From assembly GCA_023388355.1 (NCBI GenBank), contig JAEWGI010000019.1, forward strand, positions 92,317 to 156,316: a DNA stretch of 64,000 bases, read 5' to 3'. Both the position numbers and the translations under genes were made by a program. The notes below the pieces were generated by a model that made no database searches, had not been told where the DNA came from, and saw only the letters and a program-made list of their open reading frames with translations. The stretch is from Pseudomonadota bacterium (GTDB lineage Bacteria > Pseudomonadota > Gammaproteobacteria > Xanthomonadales > Xanthomonadaceae). Shown in pieces: positions 56,947-64,000 of this stretch (positions are counted from its first letter, which is position 1; every line of letters begins with the position of its first letter).

Positions 56947-57741
56947 TCACTGCTCCCGCGGCAGGCGCATGAACGAGGTGCCCAGCACGCCGCCTTCGGG
57001 GTCGAAGCTGCGTTCGGCGAACACGAGTTGCGCCGCGCCCACCAGCACCACGCTGCTGCAGCGCGTGCCGTAGCGCGCATCGAGCACGAACGGCGGCGAA
57101 AGGGCGCGCTCCAGCGCCAGGCCCACGCCGGTGTCGGGCAGGGCTGCGTCGGGCGCGCGGGTGGTGTCGCGCAGCGCGGTGAACAGGGGTTCGACCGCCT
57201 CTGCATCCGGGTCGATGCGGTCGGCCAGCGGGGAGTCGAGCCAGGCCTGCAGGGCGCGGGTCGCGAACACGCCCTTGGGCCAGGGCGCATCGAAGGCACC
57301 GTTCGACATCGCGTGCAGCCCGGGGGCGACCGGGCGGGTGGCGAACTCCGGGTGGTTGCCGGCGAACACCAGCTGCCCCGGTGCGTGCAGCAGCAGGTTG
57401 TAGCGGCCGTAGTCGCCCGCCTGTGCGGCCAGGGCCGCGGCGTGGCGTCCGGCGTCGTCGCCAGCGCCGCGCACGAAGTCGCGCACCAGCCAGCCGCGCG
57501 AGCGCGGCGCCGCTTCGCCGCCGGCACCGCTGCGGACGTTGGTCACCGCCGCCAGCCGGCCCTGGCGCGAGAGCTGCAGCCAGCCGCCGCCCTGGACCAG
57601 GTCGCGGCCGCCGTAGACATCGGCCGCGTCCGGATCGAATCCGGCCGGCGCGGTGGGGCGGGCGTGCAGTTCGTCGCGGTTGGCGATCACGGCCAGCGGC
57701 CAGCGCGGATGCGTGCGCCAGGCAACGGCGACCAGGCACAT
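56947..57741 (-). CDS. NRDE/TANGO2-family protein
   Basis: This 264-residue protein starts MCLVAVAWRTHP and has IANRDELHARPTAP, GGRDLVQGGGWLQLSRQGRLAAVTNVRS and SNGAFDAPWPKG, the NRDE (TANGO2) signature. Cys2 would be N-terminal after Met removal, as in Ntn-hydrolase-like relatives. The family's activity is not known, though human TANGO2 affects lipid and heme handling. It ends the minus-strand group and starts 3 bp after the aldehyde dehydrogenase stop, so it is in the same operon. Confidence 0.85.
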   Translation of the reverse strand: MCLVAVAWRTHPRWPLAVIANRDELHARPTAPAGFDPDAADVYGGRDLVQGGGWLQLSRQGRLAAVTNVRSGAGGEAAPRSRGWLVRDFVRGAGDDAGRHAAALAAQAGDYGRYNLLLHAPGQLVFAGNHPEFATRPVAPGLHAMSNGAFDAPWPKGVFATRALQAWLDSPLADRIDPDAEAVEPLFTALRDTTRAPDAALPDTGVGLALERALSPPFVLDARYGTRCSSVVLVGAAQLVFAERSFDPEGGVLGTSFMRLPREQ

Positions 57742-57744
57742 GGG

Positions 57745-59217
57745 TCAGGCCCCGGGCGGGTCGCGGACCACGAGCAGGCGCGGTTCGGTCATGTCCTCGA
57801 TCGCGTATCGCACGCCTTCGCGCCCCAGTCCCGACTGCTTCACGCCGCCGTAGGGCATGTTGTCGACGCGGAAGCTGGGCACGTCGCCGACGATCACGCC
57901 GCCGACCTCGAGCCGGTCCCAGGCCCGCATGGCGTGCGCGAGGCTGGCGGTGAACACGCCGCTCTGCAGACCGAAGTCGCTGGCGTTGACGGTGTCGAGC
58001 GCGGCGTCGAAGTCGTCGAACGGCTGCAGGCAAGCGACCGGGCCGAACACTTCCTGGCGGTACAGGTCGCAGTCGCGCGGTACGTTCTCCATGAGGGTCG
58101 CAGGCACCATGTTGGCTTCGCGCGCGCCGCCGGCCAGGCGTTTCGCGCCCGCCTTGCGCGCCGCGTCGATCCACGACTCGATCCGCTTCGCCGCGTCCTC
58201 GTCGATCACCGGGCCGATGAAGGTCTGCTCGTCGCGCGGGTTGCCTGCGACCAGCTTGCCGATGCGGGCCTTGAGCTTGCGCCGCAGCGGCTCGTACAGG
58301 TCGCGATGGACCAGGATGTGCTGGACGCTGATGCAGCTTTGCCCGGACTGGTAGTAGGCGCCGAACACCAGGCGCTCGGCGACGTGGTCGAGCGATGCGC
58401 CCGGGTCGGCGTCGACGATGCAGGCGGCGTTGCCGCCGAGTTCAAGCGTCACCTTCTTGCGGCCGGCGCGCGCCTTGAGCTTCCAGCCGACCAGGCCGCC
58501 GGTGAAGCTGAGCAGGGCGATGCGCTCGTCTTCGGTCAGCGCGGCCGCGTCCTCGTTGCTGCAGGCCAGGATCGAGAACGCACCCTTGGGCAGGTCGGTC
58601 TCGGCCAGCACCTCGCCGATGATCAGCGCGCCGACCGGCGTCTTGAGCGCCGGCTTGAGCACGAACGGGCAGCCGGCCGCGATCGCCGGCGCGACCTTGT
58701 GCGCGACCAGGTTGAGCGGGAAGTTGAACGGGGTGATGAAGCTGCACGCGCCGATCGGCACGCGCTTGACCATGCCGCGGTAGCCGCGGGTGCGCTCGGA
58801 GATCTGCAGTTCGACGGTTTCGCCCTCCACCCGGGTGGCTTCGCCGGCGGCGATGCGGAACGTGTCGATCAGCCGCGAGACCTCGCCGCGCGCATCGCCG
58901 ATCGGCTTGCCGGCCTCGATGCACAGGGCCAGCGCGAGTTCCTCGCTGCGCTCCTGGAAGCGGCGCTGGCAGTGTTCGAGTACCTCGCGGCGGCGGTCGG
59001 GGGTGAAGGCGGCCATGGCCTCGCGCGCGCCGTGGGCGGCGGCGATGGCGCGGTCCACGGTGGCCGCGTCGACCAGCGCGGTGCGCGTGGCGACCTTGCC
59101 GCTGTACTTGTCCAGCACTTCCAGGTCGGCATTGGGCTGGATCGGCGCGTTGGCCAGGTAGCAGGGATAGCGGCTGGCCAGCTTCGCGGGCCTGGCGCCG
59201 GTCTTGTGTCTCGCCAT
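57745..59217 (-). CDS. aldehyde dehydrogenase family protein
   Basis: This 490-residue NAD(P)-dependent enzyme oxidises an aldehyde to the acid. Key parts are FITPFNFPLNLVAHKVAPAIAAGCPFVLKPA, the VTLELGGNAACIV block with the general-base Glu, and SGQSCISVQ with the nucleophile Cys. The usual FTGS reads FTGG. The ATG at 59217 has GGAG 7 bp upstream. It lies 44 bp after the acetolactate synthase-like gene and 3 bp before the NRDE gene. The pairing suggests the aldehyde may be made or used by the TPP enzyme, but the substrate is unknown. Confidence 0.88.
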   Translation of the reverse strand: MARHKTGARPAKLASRYPCYLANAPIQPNADLEVLDKYSGKVATRTALVDAATVDRAIAAAHGAREAMAAFTPDRRREVLEHCQRRFQERSEELALALCIEAGKPIGDARGEVSRLIDTFRIAAGEATRVEGETVELQISERTRGYRGMVKRVPIGACSFITPFNFPLNLVAHKVAPAIAAGCPFVLKPALKTPVGALIIGEVLAETDLPKGAFSILACSNEDAAALTEDERIALLSFTGGLVGWKLKARAGRKKVTLELGGNAACIVDADPGASLDHVAERLVFGAYYQSGQSCISVQHILVHRDLYEPLRRKLKARIGKLVAGNPRDEQTFIGPVIDEDAAKRIESWIDAARKAGAKRLAGGAREANMVPATLMENVPRDCDLYRQEVFGPVACLQPFDDFDAALDTVNASDFGLQSGVFTASLAHAMRAWDRLEVGGVIVGDVPSFRVDNMPYGGVKQSGLGREGVRYAIEDMTEPRLLVVRDPPGA

Positions 59218-59261
59218 TCGGAACTCCGTGCAGCGGGAATCGGATGGGTGGGCAGCGGCGC

Positions 59262-60908
59262 TCAGTCGACCGCGGCGGCCAGCGCCGGGATCTCGTCGTT
59301 GAGCAGCGCGTCGTCGCGATCGTAATCGATCGGCACCTCGATCAGGTCGATGCCGGGCGCGTCGAGCGCGGTGCGCAGCTGCGCACCGAACTGGTCGATC
59401 GAACCTGCGCGATGCCCGCGTGCGCCGTAGCTTTCGGCGTAGCGGACGAAGTCGGGGTTGCCGTAGTCCATGCCGAAGGCCGGGAAGCCGTCGTGCGCCT
59501 GCTTCCACTTGATCATGCCGTAGGCATCGTCGCGCAGCACCAGCACCACCAGGTCGATGCCCAGGCGCACGGCGGTTTCGAGTTCCTGCGAGTTCATCAT
59601 GAAGCCGCCGTCGCCGCACACCGCCACCACCTTGCGACCGGGGTGCACCATCGCCGCGGCGATCGCCGAGGGCAGGCCGGCGCCCATGGTGGCCAGGGCG
59701 TTGTCGAGGAGGAGGGCGTTGGGCAGCCGGCAGCGGGCGTGGCGCGCGAACCACAGCTTGTACAGGCCGTTGTCCAGGCAGGTGATGTCCCGCGGATCGA
59801 GCGCCCGGGCCAGCTCGGCCACCAGCCGCGGGCCGGACATCGGGAAGCGGTCGTCGGCGGCAAGCGCGTCGATGTTGCCGCACAGTGCGGTGCGCACCCG
59901 GTCGAAGAAGGCGAAGTCCCAGTGCGACTGCGGCTGCAGCCGTTCGCCCAGCGCCCAGACCGAGTTGGCGATGTCGCCGACCACTTCGATCTGCGGGAAA
60001 TACACCCGGTCGACCACGGCCGGGAAGTAGTTGACGTGGATCACCGTGCGCCGGCCGCGCTGCATGAAGAACGGCGGCTTCTCGATCACGTCGTGGCCGA
60101 TGTTGACGATGCAGTCGGCGGCGTCGATCGCGCGGTGCACGAAGTCGTGGTCCGACAGCGCCGCGGTGCCCAGCCACAGCGGGCCGCTCTCGTCGAGCAC
60201 GCCCTTGCCCATCTGGGTGCTGAAGAACGGGATGCCGAGCCGCTCGACGAAGGCGTGCAGCATGTTCGAGGTGGTCTTGCGGTTGGCGCCGGCGCCGATC
60301 ATCAGCAGCGGATGGCGCGCCTGGCGGATCGCGTCGGCGGCGGCGTCCAGGGCCTTGTCCTCGGCCACCGGGCGACGCGTGCGCACCGGCGGCAGCACGA
60401 TCGCCTCGGTGTCCTCGTCGGCCACGTCCTGCGGCAGCTCCAGGTGGGTAGCGCCGGGACGCTCCTCCTGGGCGCGACGGATCGCCTCGCGCACGTTGGC
60501 CGGGATCGCGCCGGCGGACACCAGCTGGCGGGTGTATTTCGTCAGCGGCTGCATCATGCCGACCACGTCGATGATCTGGAAATGGCCCTGGCGGCTGGTG
60601 CGGATCGGCTTCTGCCCGGTGACCATGAACAGCGGCATCGCGCCAAGCTGCGCATAGGCCGCGGCGGTGACCAGGTTGGTCGCGCCCGGCCCGAGCGTGG
60701 CCAGGCACACGCCGGCGCGGCCGGTGAGCCGGCCGAAGGTGGCGGCCATGAAGCCGGCGGCCTGCTCGTGCCGGGTCAGCACCAGGCGGATGCCGGAGCT
60801 GCGCAGCGATTCGAGCAGGGCCAGGGTTTCCTCGCCGGGAATGCCGAAGACGTGGTCGACGCCTTCGGCCTCCAGGGCCTGTACGAACAGATCGGAAGCC
60901 TTGGTCAT
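59262..60908 (-). CDS. acetolactate synthase-like thiamine diphosphate enzyme
   Basis: This 548-residue protein has the three TPP-enzyme domains. Glu48 in TRHEQAAGFMA activates the cofactor, LATLGPGATNLVTAAAYAQ and QKPIRTSRQGHFQIIDVV are acetolactate-synthase-like, and GDGGFMMNSQELETAV starts the metal/TPP site. No regulatory subunit gene follows, so a catabolic or unrelated TPP carboligase or decarboxylase is more likely than biosynthetic IlvB/IlvI. It heads the minus-strand operon with an aldehyde dehydrogenase and an NRDE protein. An inverted repeat lies just upstream. Confidence 0.83.
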   Translation of the reverse strand: MTKASDLFVQALEAEGVDHVFGIPGEETLALLESLRSSGIRLVLTRHEQAAGFMAATFGRLTGRAGVCLATLGPGATNLVTAAAYAQLGAMPLFMVTGQKPIRTSRQGHFQIIDVVGMMQPLTKYTRQLVSAGAIPANVREAIRRAQEERPGATHLELPQDVADEDTEAIVLPPVRTRRPVAEDKALDAAADAIRQARHPLLMIGAGANRKTTSNMLHAFVERLGIPFFSTQMGKGVLDESGPLWLGTAALSDHDFVHRAIDAADCIVNIGHDVIEKPPFFMQRGRRTVIHVNYFPAVVDRVYFPQIEVVGDIANSVWALGERLQPQSHWDFAFFDRVRTALCGNIDALAADDRFPMSGPRLVAELARALDPRDITCLDNGLYKLWFARHARCRLPNALLLDNALATMGAGLPSAIAAAMVHPGRKVVAVCGDGGFMMNSQELETAVRLGIDLVVLVLRDDAYGMIKWKQAHDGFPAFGMDYGNPDFVRYAESYGARGHRAGSIDQFGAQLRTALDAPGIDLIEVPIDYDRDDALLNDEIPALAAAVD

Positions 60909-60949
60909 GCAGGGGACTGTCGCATCCGGAACGTTACGCGCGCGTTCCT

Positions 60950-61014
60950 GTCGCGGCTGAAGCCGCTCCTACAGGAGATGCCTCGTCCTCTGTAGGAGCG
61001 GCTTCAGCCGCGAC
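60950..61014. repeat. 24-bp perfect inverted repeat of the GGAGCGGCTTCAGCCGCG family
   Basis: Arms at 60950-60973 and 60991-61014 are perfect complements separated by 17 bp. Each arm is itself partly palindromic around GGCTTCAGCC or its reverse. The same arm occurs at 28575-28647. It lies between xseA and the next gene on the same strand and may end transcription of xseA. Confidence 0.88.
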
Positions 61015-61022
61015 CCGTCCCA

Positions 61023-62387
61023 TCACCCGCCACGAACCGCGGACCCGCCCTCCACATCCTCCACCCGCAGCCGCAGTCGCCCATCGGCCACCCGCGCTGA
61101 CACCGCATCGCCCAGCGCCACATCGCTCGTGCCGCGCACTACTTGCCCATCGTCGCGCTGCAGGATGCTGTAGCCGCGCGCGATCGTGGCCAGCGGGCTC
61201 ACCGCCTCCAGCGAGCGCGCCAGCCCGCGCAGCTGCATGGCATCGCGCTGCAGGCGGCGCGCGATCGCGGCCTGCAGGCGCGGCCGGGTATCCGTCAGCT
61301 GCTGGCGCAGCAGCTGCAGCCGCCGCTGCGGGCGCGTGGCCTGCAGCACCGCGCGCGCGTGGCGCAGGCCCGCGGCGTGCGCCTGCAGGCGCTGCTGCAT
61401 GGCCGACCGCAGCCTGCGCATGGCCTCGTCGCGGCGCAGTGCGTGCGCCTGCAGCCGCGCCTGCGGACGCTGCGCGTTGAGCCGCAGCGCGGCGCGGTCG
61501 GCGCGCTGGGCCAGCTGGCGCAGGTGGTTGGCCTGCAGCGCGCCGATGCGCCGCTGCAGGCCGGCCAGGCGCTGGCCCAGGTCGACCCGGTCCGGCACCA
61601 GCAGTTCGGCCGCGGCCGAGGGCGTGGGCGCACGCAGGTCGGCGGCGAAGTCCGACAGGCTGAAGTCGGTCTCGTGGCCGACCGCGGACACCACCGGCAC
61701 CGGCGAATCGGCAATCGCGCGCGCCAGCGCCTCGTCGTTGAAGGCCCACAGGTCCTCGAGCGAACCGCCGCCGCGGGCCAGCAGGATCGCGTCGTGGCGC
61801 CCGGCGGCCACGGCCCGGCGCAGCATCGCGGTGATCTGCGCGGCCGCCGTTTCGCCCTGCACCGGCACCGGCAGGATGTCCACCTCGACCAGCGGGAAGC
61901 GCCGCGCCAGCACGCTCAGCACGTCGCGCACCGCCGCGCCGGAGGGCGAGGTGATCACCGCCAGCCGGCGCACGTAGCCGGGCAGGGGACGCTTGCGCGC
62001 CTTGTCGAACAGGCCCTCGGCCTGCAGCTTCGCCTTGAGCTGCTCGAACGCGCGGCGCAGCGCGCCTTCGCCGGCTTCCTCCAGCGAGTCGAGGATCAGC
62101 TGGTAGTCGCCGCGCGCCTCGTAGAGCGTCAGCCGGCCGCGTGCGAGCACCTTCATGCCCTCGCGCGGCTGGAAGCGCAGCCACTGGCTTTTCGGCTTGA
62201 ACAGCGCGCAGCGCACCTGCGCGCGCGCGTCCTTGAGGGTGAAGTAGAGATGGCCCGAGGCCGGGCGCGAGACGTTGCCCAGCTCGCCTTCCACGAACAC
62301 CAGCGGAAAGGCGTCCTCGAGCAGGCTGCGCGCCAGGGTGTTGAGCTGGCTGGGGCTGAGGACCTCGCCGGTGACCGCGTCGTTCAT
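61023..62387 (-). CDS. xseA: exodeoxyribonuclease VII large subunit
   Basis: XseA with XseB degrades single-stranded DNA from both ends. The 454-residue protein has the N-terminal OB fold ([23 protein letters not shown]), the catalytic middle ([70 protein letters not shown]) and a long Arg/Gln-rich coiled coil before the C-terminal strand segment ([14 protein letters not shown]). Length matches E. coli (456). It is likely leaderless: TATCCT ends 7 bp before the ATG. xseB is not in the window. Confidence 0.94.
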   Translation of the reverse strand: MNDAVTGEVLSPSQLNTLARSLLEDAFPLVFVEGELGNVSRPASGHLYFTLKDARAQVRCALFKPKSQWLRFQPREGMKVLARGRLTLYEARGDYQLILDSLEEAGEGALRRAFEQLKAKLQAEGLFDKARKRPLPGYVRRLAVITSPSGAAVRDVLSVLARRFPLVEVDILPVPVQGETAAAQITAMLRRAVAAGRHDAILLARGGGSLEDLWAFNDEALARAIADSPVPVVSAVGHETDFSLSDFAADLRAPTPSAAAELLVPDRVDLGQRLAGLQRRIGALQANHLRQLAQRADRAALRLNAQRPQARLQAHALRRDEAMRRLRSAMQQRLQAHAAGLRHARAVLQATRPQRRLQLLRQQLTDTRPRLQAAIARRLQRDAMQLRGLARSLEAVSPLATIARGYSILQRDDGQVVRGTSDVALGDAVSARVADGRLRLRVEDVEGGSAVRGG

Positions 62388-62393
62388 GACGGC

Positions 62394-62399
62394 AGGATA
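62394..62399 (-). promoter_or_regulatory. -10 box 7 bp before xseA
   Basis: TATCCT on the minus strand, 7 bp before the ATG and without a ribosome-binding site, suggests a leaderless transcript. Confidence 0.5.
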
Positions 62400-62427
62400 G
62401 CCGGACCGGGATGGCCGGCTCATCACG

Positions 62428-62770
62428 CAAGCGGGGGAGGAGCAGAGCAGTAGCAGCGTCGGCCCGCTTTTTGCTCCTCCCCCCGCGCAGCGGGGGGAGG
62501 TTGGGAGGGGGGCGGACCAGATCGCGCCGCGTTCATCGCGCGCTGCGCGCGCGCCCCCATCCCGGCCTTCCCCCGCGAGCGGGGGAAGGAGCAAAACAGC
62601 AGCAGCGGCAAGAGCGGAAGCGGCAGCGGCGGCGACGCCCCGCTTTGCTCCTCCCCCCGCGCAGCGGGGGGAGGTTGGGAGGGGGGCGGATCAGATCGCG
62701 CCGTCGTTCATCGCGCGCTGCGCGCGCGCCCCCATCCCGGCCTTCCCCCGCTCGCGGGGGAAGGGGCAAG
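62428..62770. repeat. two REPIN-like units between xseA and ispG
   Basis: Units start near 62471 and 62645 (174-bp period). Each has a CCTCCCCCCGC...GCGGGGGGAGG hairpin, GATCGCGCCG and CGCGCGCTGCGCGCGCG spacers, and an inverted CCTTCCCCCGC...GCGGGGGAAGG hairpin. A half unit lies at about 62428. AGCAGCAGCGG-type runs separate them. The 520-bp gap holds no gene. Confidence 0.85.
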
Positions 62771-62895
62771 ACAGCAGCAGGAGGAAAAGCGGAAGCAGCG
62801 GGGGCACGGAGCTCAGCGCGGAGCGGGCTGAACAGCAGCGGCTTTCCCGCTTTCCTGCCCATGCCTCCGTGAGCGCGTGCCTCGGCGCGGGCGGG

Positions 62896-62901
62896 TAAAC
62901 T
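62896..62901 (+). promoter_or_regulatory. -10 box 7 bp before ispG
   Basis: TAAACT ends 7 bp before the ATG at 62908 and no ribosome-binding site is visible, so the message may be leaderless. Confidence 0.45.
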
Positions 62902-62907
62902 GCGCGG

Positions 62908-64000
62908 ATGTCCGCCCGACCCCATCCCCTGCCGCCCTGCCACGTCGATCCGGACCCGGCCGCGTTCGGCCCGCTGCCGCGCCGGCCCACGCGCCAGGTG
63001 CGCATCGGCGGCGTCGCGGTGGGCGGGGATGCGCCGGTGGTGGTGCAGTCGATGACCAATACCGACACCGCCGACGTGACCTCGACCGCGAAGCAGGTCG
63101 CCGAACTGTGGCGCGCGGGTTCGGAGCTGGTGCGGATCACGGTCAACAATCCCGAGTCCGCCGCGGCGGTGCCGCGCATCGTCGAGCGCCTGGCGATGCA
63201 GGGCATCGACGTGCCGCTCATCGGCGACTTCCACTACAACGGCCACCAGCTGCTCGAGCGCGAGCCGGCCTGCGCCGAAGCCCTGGCCAAGTACCGGATC
63301 AATCCCGGCAACGTCGGCTTCGGCAAGAAGCGCGACACCCAGTTCGCGCAGCTGATCGAGTTCGCGATCCGCTACGGCAAGCCGGTGCGCATCGGCGCCA
63401 ACTGGGGATCGCTCGACCAGTCGCTGGCCGCGGCGCTGATGGACGAGAACGCGCAGCGCGCCGAGCCCTGGGACGCGGGCCGCGTGCTGCGCGAGGCGCT
63501 GATCCGTTCGGCGGTGGACTCGGCCGAGCGCGCGGTGGAGCTGGGCCTGGCGCGCGAGCAGATCGTGCTCAGCGCCAAGGTCAGCGGCGTGCAGGAGCTG
63601 ATCGCCGTGTATCGCGACCTCGCGCGCCGCAGCGATTTCGCCCTGCACCTGGGCCTGACCGAGGCCGGCATCGGCTCCAAGGGCATCGTCGCCTCCAGCG
63701 CCGCGCTGGGCGTGCTGCTGCAGGAAGGCATCGGCGACACCATCCGCATCTCGCTCACGCCAGAACCCGGCGCGCCGCGCACCAATGAAGTGATCGTCGC
63801 GCAGGAGCTGCTGCAGACCATGGGCCTGCGCGCGTTCACGCCGATGGTCACCGCCTGCCCGGGCTGCGGCCGCACCACCAGCGAGTTCTTCCAGGAGCTG
63901 GCCAAGGTGGTGCAGGAGCACGTGCGCGCGAAGATGCCGGAGTGGAAGATCACCCGCCCCGGCGCCGAGCACATGACGCTGGCGGTGATGGGCTGCGTGG
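62908..64000 (+). CDS. ispG: 4-hydroxy-3-methylbut-2-en-1-yl diphosphate synthase, 3'-truncated by the window
   Basis: IspG (GcpE) is the Fe-S enzyme of the MEP isoprenoid pathway that converts MEcPP to HMBPP. The visible 364 codons have [46 protein letters not shown] and the cluster-binding [16 protein letters not shown] near residue 318. The frame is open at the window end in VMGCVV, the start of the last conserved block with another cluster Cys. The N-terminal 25 residues are Pro-rich. A TAAACT box 7 bp upstream supports this start. Confidence 0.95.
   Translation, partial: MSARPHPLPPCHVDPDPAAFGPLPRRPTRQVRIGGVAVGGDAPVVVQSMTNTDTADVTSTAKQVAELWRAGSELVRITVNNPESAAAVPRIVERLAMQGIDVPLIGDFHYNGHQLLEREPACAEALAKYRINPGNVGFGKKRDTQFAQLIEFAIRYGKPVRIGANWGSLDQSLAAALMDENAQRAEPWDAGRVLREALIRSAVDSAERAVELGLAREQIVLSAKVSGVQELIAVYRDLARRSDFALHLGLTEAGIGSKGIVASSAALGVLLQEGIGDTIRISLTPEPGAPRTNEVIVAQELLQTMGLRAFTPMVTACPGCGRTTSEFFQELAKVVQEHVRAKMPEWKITRPGAEHMTLAVMGCV

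Noticed and set aside
62533..63972. 479-codon minus-strand frame over the ispG region
   Set aside because: Opposite strand of a clear ispG gene with conserved motifs, and it starts in the REP region.

Overview
The window is GC-rich DNA with typical gammaproteobacterial gene content. The gene set points to the Xanthomonadaceae/Lysobacteraceae (Lysobacter, Luteimonas or a relative): a eukaryote-like kynurenine route to quinolinate, methionine synthase split into two genes, a class III polyhydroxyalkanoate synthase pair, a 180-kDa-class NAD-glutamate dehydrogenase, DUF2884 and DUF1501/DUF1800 proteins, and many GC-rich REP-type repeats. The assignment is inferred from content; there is no rRNA, tRNA or CRISPR array to confirm it.

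Layout. 1-1.5 kb: 3' part of a frameshifted gamma-glutamyltransferase. 2-7.5 kb (minus): two DUF2884 proteins flanking a GSGD-repeat envelope protein, then an operon of small membrane protein, GntR regulator, ABC ATPase and permease with an operator-like dyad over its promoter. 7.6-12.3 kb (plus): exported glutathione peroxidase, two FKBP isomerases, ugd, slyX and a DUF2058 gene. 12.4-17.5 kb (minus): an ArsR-methyltransferase fusion, metH homocysteine module and metH folate/B12 module, preceded by a strong dyad. 17.6-26.5 kb (plus): acyl-CoA dehydrogenase, NAD-glutamate dehydrogenase, NAD kinase, 5'-nucleotidase and a small membrane protein. 26.5-32 kb: a repeat array, gltS, an FMN reductase (minus) and a large double-propeller surface protein.

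32-44 kb (minus): DUF2939 and DUF2461 proteins, sbcB, kmo, kynU, haaO, carbonic anhydrase, nei, a second repeat array, paiB, two small proteins and asnS. 44-46 kb (plus): an A-type Fe-S carrier and the rpsF-rpsR-rplI operon with promoter, leader hairpin and terminator. 46.7-50 kb (minus): DUF1800 and a Tat-exported DUF1501 protein. 50.3-56.7 kb (plus): Nudix hydrolase, 3-hydroxybutyrate-oligomer hydrolase, pssA, phaE, phaC, PspC-domain protein and a HERAH-motif membrane protein. 56.7-62.4 kb: a possible structured RNA, then (minus) an NRDE protein, aldehyde dehydrogenase, acetolactate synthase-like enzyme and xseA. The window ends inside ispG (plus).

Themes. The ArsR-methyltransferase and the two metH genes form a compact methionine-cycle unit that probably senses its own metabolites. 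The phaE/phaC pair and the oligomer hydrolase two genes upstream make and break polyhydroxybutyrate. haaO, kynU and kmo supply quinolinate for NAD synthesis. Several REP/REPIN-like families fill most intergenic gaps, form two long arrays, and in one case sit in frame inside metH. Several genes have a TAnnnT box about 7 bp upstream of the start codon, suggesting leaderless transcripts.
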